From an uncultured Porphyromonadaceae bacterium (GTDB lineage Bacteria; Bacteroidota; Bacteroidia; Bacteroidales; Muribaculaceae): DNA of 46,988 nucleotides. Both the position numbers and the translations under genes were made by a program. Numbering within the stretch: the stretch's first letter is position 1; every line of letters starts with the position of its first letter. Location of the stretch: contig CAMWLC010000020.1 in NCBI GenBank assembly GCA_947174995.1, forward strand, positions 1 through 46,988. The letters run 5' to 3'. Shown piece by piece: positions 1-9,842 of the stretch. The notes under the pieces are model-generated. The model was not told where the DNA came from and did no database searches. It saw nothing but the letters and a program-made list of their open reading frames with translations.

Positions 1-68
1 CCCCGGCGACAACAATCCCCCCGCCACCAACTAAAACATCCTCTACTTTCCCAAAAAAGAATATCAAA

Positions 69-3000
69 ATGAAACAACGAAAAGCAAAAATATACCTCCT
101 GCTCCTGATGGCGATCCTCTTCGCCCTCCCTGCCGCCGCGCAGGAATTCAGGATAGATCCATCCGTTCGGATAGGACATTCAGAACTTAAACAAGGTTCA
201 ACCGCAGGAAATTCCAAAATAGTGAGAGGGACTCTTTCTCGTACTCCTCGTAAAGCCAATGCTCTTGATGATTTTGAATATGAAGGCTTGTGGTATACAG
301 TGGTTGATAGTATCGCCCATACGTGTATTACCCGCAATGGTGTATTGGAATGGAACGCTGAAGGTACCCAGGCAACTGCTGATCCGGGTAATGAGTGCAG
401 TGGTGAACTGGTAATACCATCCACCATAAATAACAATGGTCAGGAATATACCGTGGTCGGTATAGGAGATTTAGGTTTTACATTCAACGACGTGACCACA
501 TTGTCATTACCATCAACTATAAAATATATCGGTGAATATGCTTTTCGTTTCAATGAGGCGATGACATCGGTAGATTTGTCGAAATGTGATGGCTTGGAGA
601 GGTTAGAACAGTATACGTTTTCACAATGTAATATTCTTCAGACCGTATTACTTCCCGACGGATTGAAATCAATTGGAGAAGGTGTCTTTTGGCAGGATAC
701 ATCTTTAAAAGGAATCCAATTTCCGGCATCTTTGGCCGAAATAGGACTGGGTGCTTTTTCAGAATCAGGATTACAATCTGTAGATTTATCAAGGTGTAAA
801 GGTTTGGAGATCTTAGATGAACTTGTATTCTATATCTGTCCGGCTCTCGAAAAGGTTTTACTGTCGGATGTATTGAAGTCAATTGGAGATCGTGCCTTTC
901 AGCAGTCCGGTTTGCAATCCGTAGATTTGTCTCTTTGTACCAACATAGAGAGCATAAATAATTATGTTTTCGCACAGTGTCCGAATCTCAATAGCATAAT
1001 ATTGCCGGAAGGATTGAAATCAATGGGAGAAGGTGCTTTTTGGCAGGATACATCTTTAAAAGAAATCCACTTTCCGGCATCTTTGGCCGAAATAGGATTT
1101 GCTGCTTTTAGTGAAACCGGACTTGAAGCTGTTGATTTGACAGATAACAGCCATCTTACTATTATTGGACCCGGTGGGTTTGGTAATTGTCCGGAATTGA
1201 AATCCATAAAACTACCGGCTTCTCTTGAGTCCATAGGTGATGGCGCGTTTAATTCTCCTTTGATTGAGGAAGTGGAATATGCAGCTGAAACTCCTGTAAA
1301 TGCAAATTCGAGCTGTTTTGCCGAGCAGGTATATGGCTCCGCTATCTTGAAAATGCCCAATGCGATGCTGTTCGACATCGAACATATATCTCCATGGAAT
1401 CTATTCTCGTATGTAATAGCCAAGGATACTGATTTGTCAGGAAGCGGATGGTATGTGTCGGGTTACTTTCAGGGATGGAGTAACTTCGATCCTGATTATG
1501 AATTCGTACCCACCTCCAAGCCCGGAGTGTATAAAATAGAGCTTGCCGATATATATGGGGAGTTTCTAATCGGAAAAGGACATCCAGGTGATCACGTTGG
1601 AGATGATTGGTTGCGGTCCAATGGAAGCAATGTGGAAGTAGGAGTTCCATATTACTACGTAAATTGGATAGCCCCTGAAGGAGTAGATCATCTGTATCTC
1701 GATGGCCATGTTAAAAATGCTACAATCACCATAGATCTGATAAGCGGAACATTGCTTGTTGAAGGTGATTATCATCCCTTTACTGTCGGTGATAAACTGT
1801 ACATAATAGGATCACCTACCGGAGGTTGGAATCCCAATGTCGGAATAGAAATGCGGCAGGAGGATGATTATAATTACAGTTGGACGGGTGAGTTGGCTGG
1901 TGATCAATATTTTGGTTTCACTTCTACACTTTCCCCAAGCTGGGATATATGCAATAGTAACCGCTATGCTCCGAGCGAAGATCAAACGGTGGTAATTCTT
2001 GACACACCTATGCCCATGTATTCAGCGCATGACCATCCTAGCTTCAACAGTAATGCATGGTATATAGCGGAGAGGGGTGTGTATAGCATGAGTGTTGACT
2101 TGGAAAGAGAAGTCTTTACAGTGGCGAAGGACGGCACATTGCCCGCAAAGGAGCCTCAGGTCGGTGACGAGTTCGAGTATGAGGGGTTGTGGTATAAGGT
2201 GACGGATGTTGAAAACCGGACGTGTGCCACCACCAATAATTCTCAAGTTTATGTCGGTGACATCATTATTCCCGAAGTCGTGCCATACGAAAATACGGAA
2301 TTTACTGTCACGGCCATTGGTGATCATTCATATTATTACAGTTGGGAACTGACAACAGCCAAACTTCCGGAAACTGTTAAGGTGATTGGCTCGAGTGCGT
2401 TTTATGAATGTTTCGGCATGACGGATATAAGCCTTCCCTCATCACTTCGTCAAATTGAGGGAGGAGCGTTTGAACGTTGTAGGAGTCTGCAGAGTATCGA
2501 AATTCCCGATTCTGTATTTTCCATCGCGTGGCAAGCGTTCTATCAATGCGAGGCACTTACATCCGTAAAACTTCCGGTCGGGTTGAAAAATCTTGAAACT
2601 AAAGCGTTTAATGACTGTCTGAATATCACTACTGTCAGATACGATGCTGTCACACCTCTGGGTGCGGGAGAGGATATTTTCTCCCCCGAGACATACGAGT
2701 CTGCAACTCTCGAAATGCCGAACGCGACGTTGGCCGACATCGCAGCCACTACGCCCTGGAACCAGTTCAAGCACGTTGTGGCGAAGGACGGCACATTGCC
2801 CGCAAAGGAGCCTCAGGTCGGTGACGAGTTCGAGTACGAAGGCCTGAGTTACAGGATCACCGATGTGGATTTGCGTAGCTGCGAGGTGATTGCTATTCCT
2901 TTCGGAGAAAAGTATTCAGGCGATGTAGTGATACCTGCTGTCGCTTTGATTTACGGAAATGAATATACCGTGACCGGAATTGGATACAATTCATTCAGAG

Positions 3001-6000
3001 ACTGCAAGGAGTTGACGAGTGTACTTTTCCCCGAATCACTGATCACGATAGGCAATGGTGCCTTTTGGGGTTGCACGAGTTTGGAAAGTGTGGTTTTGCC
3101 CGGCTCTTTGACTTCAATTGATATGTTCGGATTCGCGGAATGTGCCAATCTTGTAAGCGTGACTCTCCCCGCGTCACTTACAAGTATAGGTCATAACGCA
3201 TTTGATCATTGCACAGCCATTGAAAGCATAGCTCTACCTGCCTCGCTGACCACGACGGGTGAATATGTGTTCCAGGGATGTACCTCTCTTGTCAATGTCG
3301 ACTTCTCGGAGGGATTGACCTTGATTGGCGTTGCAGCGTTCAATGGTTGTACGAACCTTGCGAGCGTGGACTTCCCCAGCACATTGACCAAGATACAAAG
3401 TCATGCCTTCAATGATTGCGCAAGTCTTACGAGCGTAGTTTTCCCCGAAGCAGTCAATGATATTGAACTATGTGCATTTCAGCGTTGCACAAATCTTGAA
3501 AGCATCGTCCTCCCGGCGGCGCTGACAGGGTTAGATCGTGATTCATTCGGAGGTTGTGTGAATCTTTCGAGCATTACGTATCTTGCCGATAAGCCGATCG
3601 AAACCGTTGAAAACAGTTTTTCAAACGAAGTTTACGAATCCGCTACGCTGACCATGCCCAACGCGACGCTGGCGGACATAGCTGCCGTCGAGCCTTGGAA
3701 CCTGTTCAAGAATGTGGTGGCGAAGGATGGCACGTTGCCCGCTGAGGAGCCGCAGTATCCGGTGACGTTTGAGCGTGCCGATCCCGCCGATGACGCGACT
3801 GTAAGTTCGCTCTCATCTATCGAGACATGGTGGAATGTGGGCGATATGGGCGAGGGGTTAGTCATTAATATGAATGTAGACGTAATACTGCGTGATGCCT
3901 CCTCCGGCGAAACTGTCAGAATCGGATACGTTAATTTGGATTGGGATGATTTCAGTCACTACACGGTGGTGCTTTCCAGTGCTGTCACGACTCCCGGTAC
4001 ATACGAGCTGGTGATTCCCGCCGGTGTTCTTATCGATGAGAACGAGGTCGGCGTCAGCGAGGCCGTGACCCTGCGCTACACCGTGGAGAACAGCACCCCC
4101 GGTCCGCAGCCGCAGTTGGTGACATTCAACCGTGCCGAGCCCGCCGATGGTGCGACCGTCACCTCCCTCTCCACCGTCAATACCTACTGGAATGTCGGAA
4201 ACCTGGTGATGGCCGGTGATTTCTCGAAAAATCCTTATCTTTTGGATGCCGCTTCCGGCGAGAAGGTGACGGATGCGATGATAGATTTTGACTGGAATGA
4301 TTTCAGTCTGTTCTATGTCAGTCTTAATGATGCCGTAACGACCCCCGGTTCTTACGAACTTGTGATCCCCGAGGGGGCCATCACAGATGATAACGGTGCA
4401 GTCTCCGAGGCTGTGACTCTGCACTACACCGTCAAGGCCGCTGAGCCGCAGGTTGGAGACCGCTTCGAGTACCGGGGCGTTTGGTATGCCATCACCGGCA
4501 CCGGAAAGTGCGCGGTTGTCGCCAATCCCGACAGCTACTACTCCGGCGATGTGACAATTGCCGATATAGCTAGCAAAGGAGATTGGGGTTATGAAGTGAC
4601 GAGCATAGCCGAAGGTGCTTTCATGGGTTGTACGGAACTCACTTCGGTGCGGGTCCCCTTTGCCCTTGAGTATATCGGCAACATGGCCTTTGCAGCCTGC
4701 ACCTCACTCACGGAGATCGACCTTCCCTCAGCTCTGACGCGGATAGAGGAGAATGCCTTCTCGGAATGTTCCGGGCTGACTACCCTCAGGATCCCCAACT
4801 CGGTGACATATCTCGGACAGAATTCTTTCGGAGGATGCACCGGTCTGATGTCGCTGACACTCCCCGCCTCTATAGTGACGATGGAGGATGCTTTCGCGGC
4901 ATGTCCGAACATCGAGTCCGTGCATTATGCGGCCGAGAAACCCGTGGAATCAGGCTCGGACGATTTCGACGAGCGGGTGTATCCGACGGCCACGCTGACT
5001 ATGCCTAACGCCCTGCTTGAAGACATACAGAACACGATGCCCTGGATGCTCTTCCAGCACATCGTCGCCAAGGATGGCGTCCTGCCACCCGCTGAGCCTG
5101 ACCCCGTCACGTTCAGTCATGCCGAACCCGCTGACGGCACATCCATCACCGCTTTCTACGATGTCATGACCTATTGGAATACGGAGGGTCGCAAGATACA
5201 TAGCATCGAAAATGAAGATTACTATGCGCACCTCCTCAACGCCGACGGAGAAACGGTGAAAGCCACTCCCCTCAGAGGTTATGATGAAGAAAAGGGTATG
5301 TTCGTGATGGACTTCTCGGGCGAGTATGCCCCCGGCGAATATTCCATCTTAATTCCTGCGGGCGTTTTAGCCGATGAGAATGACGTTCAGGTGAGCGAGG
5401 CCGTGACCCTGCACTACTATCTCGAACCCCCCGTGATCGTTCCCGCAGTGGGCGACCGCTTCGAGTACGAGGGGTTGTGGTATACCGTCACGGAGGGTTA
5501 TATGACCTGCGAGACTCTCGCCGGATCCGCCGAGACTCCCGGCAATGAGGTAAGCGGCGACGTGACCGTTCCCGCCACCGTCTCCTACCTCGGCTATGAC
5601 ATGACCGTCACCACCGTGGGCGACTACGGTTTCAGCAGCAATGCCGGGCTGCTCTCCGTCTCTCTCCCCGCTACAGTGGAGAGTGTAGGGGAGAGCGCCT
5701 TCGCCGGCTGCGAGCGGTTTACCTCGCTCGTATGGAAGGCTCACCGTCAGCTCGACGCCGAAGTAACGGCAGCCGTCGGTAATCCCAACCTGCTCGTGTA
5801 TGTCAATAGCGTGCAGTTCGCCCCGCAGGGCATGAACCGCAATGTTGTGGTGATGAACAGCGACTCCGGAGATCCGGAATGTGAGAACCTGGTGCTCGAA
5901 CCGGGCAGGGCGTTCCGCCCCGCGCTCCCCTTCACGTCCATGCACAGCAGCATGACGAAGGAGTTCACGCAGACCACTCCGATCGAGGGTTGCGCCGGAT

Positions 6001-6740
6001 GGGAAACCATCGTGCTTCCCTTCGATGCAAGCAGCGTCAGGGTTTCCGACGCACGCGGCGAACTGACCCCGTTCCGTCTCGTGACCGACATCCTGCGCCA
6101 GTACCCCTACTGGCTCTATGAGGCGTACAGCGCCGGCGAATGGCTGGAGGCCGCCTCCATCAAGGCCGGAGTGCCCTATATCATCTCGATGCCGAACAAC
6201 GAGGAGTACGAGGCACGCTACAACATCAGCGGTCCCGTGACCTTCTCCAACGACAGCCCCGTGCGCATCACCCCCGAGACCGCGGCACCCTACGCCGTGA
6301 CTTGGCCCTCGGGACGCGAGTTCCGTTCGCTGTGGCTGCCGCTTGCGGCGGCTGAAAGCGCCGGTGCGTTAGGTCTGAACGTCGGCATCGCCGACCTCCG
6401 GGACGATAACGGCGAACTTCTTGACCCCGGATCGGCCTTCCACGCCGGAGTGACACCGCAACCCCTGGAGGCATACGTAGCCGGAGCGGGAGGTGCCCGC
6501 GCCATGCGCATCAGTTTCCCGCATTCGGGCATCCCGATGGTGGGAGGCGACGCCTCGCTGAGAGTGGAGAACGCAGACGGTGTGCTGACGATATACAGCG
6601 GCAAGGATCGTCTCGTGGAGATCTTCAGGGCTGACGGCGTGAAAGTGGCCGGCTGTGAAGTGAAGGCCGGCGAACCCTACCGTGTGGAGAGCCTGGAAAA
6701 GGGCATCTACATCGTAGCGGGCCGCAAGCACGTACTGTAA
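69..6740 (+). CDS. BspA-like leucine-rich-repeat surface protein, 2223 aa
   Basis: A secreted, probably surface-exposed adhesin-like protein. It begins with a signal peptide (KR-rich start, LLLLMAILFALPAAA, cleavage near residue 25). Most of the protein is LRR_5/BspA-type repeats (LPxSLxxIGxxAFxxCxxL pattern) in at least five modules, at about residues 60-455, 698-905, 920-1220, 1458-1670 and 1795-1900. Modules start with an FEYEGLWY motif and end in PWNxFKxVVAKDG. Residues about 460-690 resemble SusE/SusF-like beta-sandwich modules. Three Ig-like stretches (VTFxxAxPADxxxV) start near 1231, 1351 and 1680. The last 70 residues look like a short C-terminal sorting or beta domain ending GIYIVAGRKHVL. 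Repeats are near identical at DNA level in places, and the first half is clearly more AT-rich than the second. Surface role is inferred from the family; the ligand is unknown. Confidence 0.88.
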   Translation: MKQRKAKIYLLLLMAILFALPAAAQEFRIDPSVRIGHSELKQGSTAGNSKIVRGTLSRTPRKANALDDFEYEGLWYTVVDSIAHTCITRNGVLEWNAEGTQATADPGNECSGELVIPSTINNNGQEYTVVGIGDLGFTFNDVTTLSLPSTIKYIGEYAFRFNEAMTSVDLSKCDGLERLEQYTFSQCNILQTVLLPDGLKSIGEGVFWQDTSLKGIQFPASLAEIGLGAFSESGLQSVDLSRCKGLEILDELVFYICPALEKVLLSDVLKSIGDRAFQQSGLQSVDLSLCTNIESINNYVFAQCPNLNSIILPEGLKSMGEGAFWQDTSLKEIHFPASLAEIGFAAFSETGLEAVDLTDNSHLTIIGPGGFGNCPELKSIKLPASLESIGDGAFNSPLIEEVEYAAETPVNANSSCFAEQVYGSAILKMPNAMLFDIEHISPWNLFSYVIAKDTDLSGSGWYVSGYFQGWSNFDPDYEFVPTSKPGVYKIELADIYGEFLIGKGHPGDHVGDDWLRSNGSNVEVGVPYYYVNWIAPEGVDHLYLDGHVKNATITIDLISGTLLVEGDYHPFTVGDKLYIIGSPTGGWNPNVGIEMRQEDDYNYSWTGELAGDQYFGFTSTLSPSWDICNSNRYAPSEDQTVVILDTPMPMYSAHDHPSFNSNAWYIAERGVYSMSVDLEREVFTVAKDGTLPAKEPQVGDEFEYEGLWYKVTDVENRTCATTNNSQVYVGDIIIPEVVPYENTEFTVTAIGDHSYYYSWELTTAKLPETVKVIGSSAFYECFGMTDISLPSSLRQIEGGAFERCRSLQSIEIPDSVFSIAWQAFYQCEALTSVKLPVGLKNLETKAFNDCLNITTVRYDAVTPLGAGEDIFSPETYESATLEMPNATLADIAATTPWNQFKHVVAKDGTLPAKEPQVGDEFEYEGLSYRITDVDLRSCEVIAIPFGEKYSGDVVIPAVALIYGNEYTVTGIGYNSFRDCKELTSVLFPESLITIGNGAFWGCTSLESVVLPGSLTSIDMFGFAECANLVSVTLPASLTSIGHNAFDHCTAIESIALPASLTTTGEYVFQGCTSLVNVDFSEGLTLIGVAAFNGCTNLASVDFPSTLTKIQSHAFNDCASLTSVVFPEAVNDIELCAFQRCTNLESIVLPAALTGLDRDSFGGCVNLSSITYLADKPIETVENSFSNEVYESATLTMPNATLADIAAVEPWNLFKNVVAKDGTLPAEEPQYPVTFERADPADDATVSSLSSIETWWNVGDMGEGLVINMNVDVILRDASSGETVRIGYVNLDWDDFSHYTVVLSSAVTTPGTYELVIPAGVLIDENEVGVSEAVTLRYTVENSTPGPQPQLVTFNRAEPADGATVTSLSTVNTYWNVGNLVMAGDFSKNPYLLDAASGEKVTDAMIDFDWNDFSLFYVSLNDAVTTPGSYELVIPEGAITDDNGAVSEAVTLHYTVKAAEPQVGDRFEYRGVWYAITGTGKCAVVANPDSYYSGDVTIADIASKGDWGYEVTSIAEGAFMGCTELTSVRVPFALEYIGNMAFAACTSLTEIDLPSALTRIEENAFSECSGLTTLRIPNSVTYLGQNSFGGCTGLMSLTLPASIVTMEDAFAACPNIESVHYAAEKPVESGSDDFDERVYPTATLTMPNALLEDIQNTMPWMLFQHIVAKDGVLPPAEPDPVTFSHAEPADGTSITAFYDVMTYWNTEGRKIHSIENEDYYAHLLNADGETVKATPLRGYDEEKGMFVMDFSGEYAPGEYSILIPAGVLADENDVQVSEAVTLHYYLEPPVIVPAVGDRFEYEGLWYTVTEGYMTCETLAGSAETPGNEVSGDVTVPATVSYLGYDMTVTTVGDYGFSSNAGLLSVSLPATVESVGESAFAGCERFTSLVWKAHRQLDAEVTAAVGNPNLLVYVNSVQFAPQGMNRNVVVMNSDSGDPECENLVLEPGRAFRPALPFTSMHSSMTKEFTQTTPIEGCAGWETIVLPFDASSVRVSDARGELTPFRLVTDILRQYPYWLYEAYSAGEWLEAASIKAGVPYIISMPNNEEYEARYNISGPVTFSNDSPVRITPETAAPYAVTWPSGREFRSLWLPLAAAESAGALGLNVGIADLRDDNGELLDPGSAFHAGVTPQPLEAYVAGAGGARAMRISFPHSGIPMVGGDASLRVENADGVLTIYSGKDRLVEIFRADGVKVAGCEVKAGEPYRVESLEKGIYIVAGRKHVL
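660..1098 (+). repeat. Intragenic duplication in the LRR gene (351-nt period)
   Basis: The stretch 660-747 recurs at 1011-1098 with only a few substitutions, an offset of 351 nt (117 codons). It encodes the LKSIGEGxFWQDTSLK repeat and its continuation. The in-frame offset and high identity point to a recent internal duplication by recombination or slippage. Confidence 0.85.
2121..2836 (+). repeat. 59-nt direct repeats marking LRR module borders
   Basis: The 59 nt at 2121-2179 recur identically at 2778-2836 (offset 657 nt, 219 codons). They encode the module border VAKDGTLPAKEPQVGDEFE. More diverged copies of the border lie near 3717 and 5065. They mark the units by which the gene has expanded. 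Confidence 0.85.
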
Positions 6741-6747
6741 AAGTATA

Positions 6748-6775
6748 GGGGGCTTCCGGGAGGCCGGAAGCCCCC
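6748..6775 (+). terminator. Strong GC hairpin after the LRR gene
   Basis: A perfect 12-bp stem (GGGGGCTTCCGG 6748-6759, CCGGAAGCCCCC 6764-6775) with a GAGG loop begins 7 nt after the stop codon. There is no clear T-run after it, so it may be a bidirectional or factor-assisted terminator, or an mRNA 3'-end stabiliser, rather than a classical intrinsic terminator. Confidence 0.6.
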
Positions 6776-6792
6776 TCAAATGTATATATGAC

Positions 6793-8739
6793 ATGATGAA
6801 AAATCGAAATAGGAAAATAGTTTTTTTGCTCCCGGCGCTCCTCCTTGCGAGTGGCGCCGGGAGCGTGGCGGATGCCGCCGGGCCCGCTTCGCCGCAGGTT
6901 CAGGCAGCGGAGCGCATAATGGCCGATGACGAGTATATATATGGCGTCGGCACAGGTGCCGATCGTCAGCAAGCCATGCAGCAGGCCCTGGCCGAGATGA
7001 CCGCCAAGATTTCCGTAAACGTGACTGCGACAACCTCCATTACCTCCGACGAGACTTCGCGCGGCGACGGATTGATTGACTCTCAGACGCAACTCAAATC
7101 GGTCATCAAGAGTTATTCGGCCCCGGCCAATCTGGAGGGAATGGAGAGCGTATGGCTTGATGACCGCGGGCCGGAATACCGCGTGATGACCTATCTGAAG
7201 CGTAGCCGGGTGGAGAAGATGTTCCAGCGGCGGCGCGACAATGTGGCCAACCTCGTGCGCGAGGGTGTGAGGGCCGAAGAGGCGGGGAAGATTGATCTCG
7301 CCCTGCGCTATCTCTATCAGGCCTACGTGGTGCTCGGGAGTCTTCCCGACGCGCGGGATTTCAAGGCTCCCGTCAGTGGTGAGCAGGTGCTGCTGTCGAC
7401 GTGGATTCCGGAGAAGATGCGTGACATCTGTTCCGGGGTGCGTTTCGGCATCGCCGAGGTGTCGAAGCCTGATGAGGCGGGGGGACGCACCATATCGCTG
7501 ATGGCCCACTACAACGGCGAACCGGTGACGAGCATCGGGTTCAGTTACTGGCGCGGCCAGCAGGGGCAGTCGCCCATCCTTACGGCCCGCGACGGTATGT
7601 CGGAGATAGAAGTTGGGCCTACCACGCCGCTCAACCCGCTGTCGTTGGATATAGAGTATCGGTTTGCCGACGAGAATCATCTCGTGCCGGAATATCAGCC
7701 GCTGCTGGAGACTTTCGACGGGTCGGGGCTGGTGCCCAATGCGCATGTCACGCTGACGGATAACGCCAAGGGACTGAAGACCGACAAGAAGGAGGCTCAG
7801 TCGTTCAAGGAGGCTGTGGCGGCGGGAGCCCGCGAGGGGGTGACGGCGATGCAGAGGGGGGAGTCGCAGGAGTATGCCAAGGCTATCGGAAGGATAGTGG
7901 ACGGTATCGTGATGAAGCAATACGGAAGTCTGCGCGACCTCTTCACGGAGGAGGGTTACGATATGTTCGAGCGACTGATCCATTACGGCAACGCCCGTAT
8001 CCTGGGTAAGGCCACGCGCGACACTTACGAATTCTATCCCATGAAGGAGAGAGTGGTGTGCCGGTCGATACCGATGCAGTTCAGCTTCGAGGGTGGAAAG
8101 AGGAAGTTTACGGAAGATGTCACCTTCACCTTCAATGCCGACGGCCTGATAGAGAGCCTTGCCTTCGGGCTCGGGAGCGTGGCGCGCAAGGATATTTTCG
8201 CCATGCAGGGGGAGGCCTGGAACGACTATATGAAAATGGTGGTGGTCACGTTTCTGGAGAACTACAAGACGGCCTTCGCGCTGAAGCGCAGCGATTTCAT
8301 CGAGACGCTCTTTGATGACGATGCTGTGATAATCGTGGGCCATGTGGTGAAGAAAGCGACTCTGAAACGCGAGGGAGACCGCCGCGTGATGGAAAACGAA
8401 GAGCACGTGACGTATGCCCGCAAGACGAAGGAGGAGTATATGGAGCAGCTGCGGAGGTGCTTCCGGTCGAATGAGTTTATCAACATCCGGTTTGCGAATA
8501 CGGATGTCGGAGCAGTGGATTTCGGCGAGGATACCTACGGGATACAGTTGAGACAGGAGTATTTCTCATCGTCTTACGGAGATGTGGGTTATCTATATCT
8601 TATGGTGGATTTCCTGAATCCTGACGAGCCGCTGATCAAGATACGCACATGGCAGCCGGAGCGCCGCCCCGACCTGACGCCCAACCTGCCGAAGGATTCA
8701 CCCTATAACGGTATCTTCTCCAACGGATATTTCGGATAA
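6793..8739 (+). CDS. LPP20-type exported protein, 648 aa
   Basis: A hypothetical exported protein common in style to Bacteroidetes. Residues 1-29 form a signal peptide (basic start, then FLLPALLLASGAG). Residues about 36-135 resemble the LPP20 fold (YIYGVGTGADRQQAMQQALA, then a beta-rich region ending in VMTYLKR), as found in small envelope lipoproteins, though no lipobox cysteine is seen. The middle has an alpha-helical, TPR-like stretch (VREGVRAEEAGKIDLALRYLY). The C-terminal third is beta-rich with repeated YDMFERL/F-x-F patterns. Two ATGs lie side by side (6793 and 6796). A 593-codon open frame on the opposite strand is judged a codon-bias shadow. Function is unknown; envelope localisation is inferred. 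Confidence 0.8.
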   Translation: MMKNRNRKIVFLLPALLLASGAGSVADAAGPASPQVQAAERIMADDEYIYGVGTGADRQQAMQQALAEMTAKISVNVTATTSITSDETSRGDGLIDSQTQLKSVIKSYSAPANLEGMESVWLDDRGPEYRVMTYLKRSRVEKMFQRRRDNVANLVREGVRAEEAGKIDLALRYLYQAYVVLGSLPDARDFKAPVSGEQVLLSTWIPEKMRDICSGVRFGIAEVSKPDEAGGRTISLMAHYNGEPVTSIGFSYWRGQQGQSPILTARDGMSEIEVGPTTPLNPLSLDIEYRFADENHLVPEYQPLLETFDGSGLVPNAHVTLTDNAKGLKTDKKEAQSFKEAVAAGAREGVTAMQRGESQEYAKAIGRIVDGIVMKQYGSLRDLFTEEGYDMFERLIHYGNARILGKATRDTYEFYPMKERVVCRSIPMQFSFEGGKRKFTEDVTFTFNADGLIESLAFGLGSVARKDIFAMQGEAWNDYMKMVVVTFLENYKTAFALKRSDFIETLFDDDAVIIVGHVVKKATLKREGDRRVMENEEHVTYARKTKEEYMEQLRRCFRSNEFINIRFANTDVGAVDFGEDTYGIQLRQEYFSSSYGDVGYLYLMVDFLNPDEPLIKIRTWQPERRPDLTPNLPKDSPYNGIFSNGYFG

Positions 8740-8744
8740 GGAGC

Positions 8745-8791
8745 ATGGCGTGCCAAGTCAGCAATAAAACTATGCGGACCTGGCACGCCAT
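8745..8791. other. Inverted repeat downstream of the LPP20-type gene
   Basis: ATGGCGTGCCA (8745-8755) and TGGCACGCCAT (8781-8791) are perfect 11-bp inverted arms separated by 25 nt, starting 6 nt after the stop codon. No T-run follows. It is probably a transcript 3'-end structure; a protein-binding site is possible. Confidence 0.5.
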
Positions 8792-8901
8792 ATCCGTATA
8801 ATTAGTTCTTGAAAATTAATGAACACATAAAACTTGAATGTTTTTGAGGTGATTTGGGTGCGGAATGAGGAGAATACTTAAAAAATAAAAGCAGGAAAAT
8901 A

Positions 8902-8934
8902 TTTGGTGAATTCAATTTGATGTGCTAACTTTGC
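8902..8934 (+). promoter_or_regulatory. Bacteroidetes-type promoter of the ABC/GntR operon
   Basis: A TTTG -33 box (8902-8905) and a TAACTTTGC -7 box (8926-8934) are separated by 20 bp, the consensus layout for the Bacteroidetes primary sigma factor. The expected start of transcription is near 8940, about 60 nt before the ABC ATPase start codon. The surrounding 200 bp are AT-rich and carry no gene. Confidence 0.75.
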
Positions 8935-8935
8935 G

Positions 8936-8957
8936 GTGTATTAGTTGGCTAATACAC
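8936..8957. promoter_or_regulatory. Probable operator of the YtrA-type GntR repressor
   Basis: GTGTATTAG (8936-8944) and CTAATACAC (8949-8957) form a perfect 9-bp inverted repeat around TTGG, starting one base after the -7 box and covering the expected transcription start. The outer GTGTAxTA/TAxTACAC form matches what is known of YtrA-subfamily GntR operators, and a YtrA-like regulator is the third gene of the operon. Autorepression of the operon is the natural inference. A weaker half-site (GTAATACAA) lies just downstream. Confidence 0.7.
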
Positions 8958-8999
8958 TATTTTTGTAATACAATCTAATAAATTCACCTACTTATCGCT

Positions 9000-9842
9000 A
9001 TGCTTGATATTGAAAACTTAGTGTACAGATACCGCCGCAAGGGGCCTCCGGTGCTCGACGGTTTTTCGCTGCGACTCGAATCAGGCGGCATCTACGGTCT
9101 GTTGGGGCCCAACGGTGCGGGCAAGTCAACGCTCCTCTACCTGATAACGGGCGCCCTCACGCCGCTTGAAGGGAGGGTGACGCTCAACGGTACGGATACA
9201 CGGCGTCGCTTGCCCGCGACACTGTCCGACATCTACATAGTAGGGGAGGAGACCCTCATGCCGCGTATGCGCCTGAGCGAGTATGTGCGCCATACGGCTC
9301 CCTTCTATCCCCGTTTCCGCCGGGAAGTGATGGACAAGTGTCTGGAAACCTTCGGAATGACGGCGGATGTGCGCATGAACAATCTCTCGATGGGGCAGAA
9401 GAAAAAGATAGCCTTGAGTTTCGCTCTCGCCTGCGACACTCCCGTGCTGCTGATGGACGAGCCGACCAACGGTCTCGACATTCCCGCAAAAGCCGCCTTC
9501 AGAAGCCTTTGTGCCGAACTGATGACCGACGAGCGCATCATCATCATCTCCACCCACCAGGTGAGGGATCTCGACCAATTGCTCGACCATGTGCTGATGA
9601 TGAACGACCGCCGATTGGTGCTCGACCGCACGGTGGCGGAGCTCCAGTCCAAGCTCAGTTTCGCGCGTGGCGTGAGCCGCGAAGTCGCCGAGAACTCCTT
9701 GGCCTATATCCGCACCCCGGGGGGATATGACGTGATGAATCCCGCTACAGCCGGCGAAGAGGAGAGCGAGCTGAACCTCGAACTGCTCTTCAACACCACG
9801 CTCAGCGATCCGGAGCGCATCAACAAACTGCTAAATCCATGA
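9000..9842 (+). CDS. ABC transporter ATPase (YtrB-like), 280 aa
   Basis: Cytoplasmic ATPase subunit of an ABC-2-type system. Visible motifs: Walker A GPNGAGKS (residues 36-43), signature LSMGQ (129-133), Walker B VLLMDEP (149-155), D-loop NGLD and the switch histidine at 186 (STHQ). The C-terminal 80 residues are an extra regulatory-type extension. The stop overlaps the next start (ATGA), so it is translationally coupled to the membrane protein. With the downstream YtrA-type regulator the operon resembles ytr-like systems that often answer cell-envelope stress. The transported substrate cannot be told from sequence. Confidence 0.9.
   Translation: MLDIENLVYRYRRKGPPVLDGFSLRLESGGIYGLLGPNGAGKSTLLYLITGALTPLEGRVTLNGTDTRRRLPATLSDIYIVGEETLMPRMRLSEYVRHTAPFYPRFRREVMDKCLETFGMTADVRMNNLSMGQKKKIALSFALACDTPVLLMDEPTNGLDIPAKAAFRSLCAELMTDERIIIISTHQVRDLDQLLDHVLMMNDRRLVLDRTVAELQSKLSFARGVSREVAENSLAYIRTPGGYDVMNPATAGEEESELNLELLFNTTLSDPERINKLLNP

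Noticed and set aside
6625..8406. 593-codon ORF on the minus strand
   Set aside because: His/Arg/Leu-rich composition typical of an antisense shadow; it lies opposite the LPP20-type gene, which has a signal peptide and domain features.
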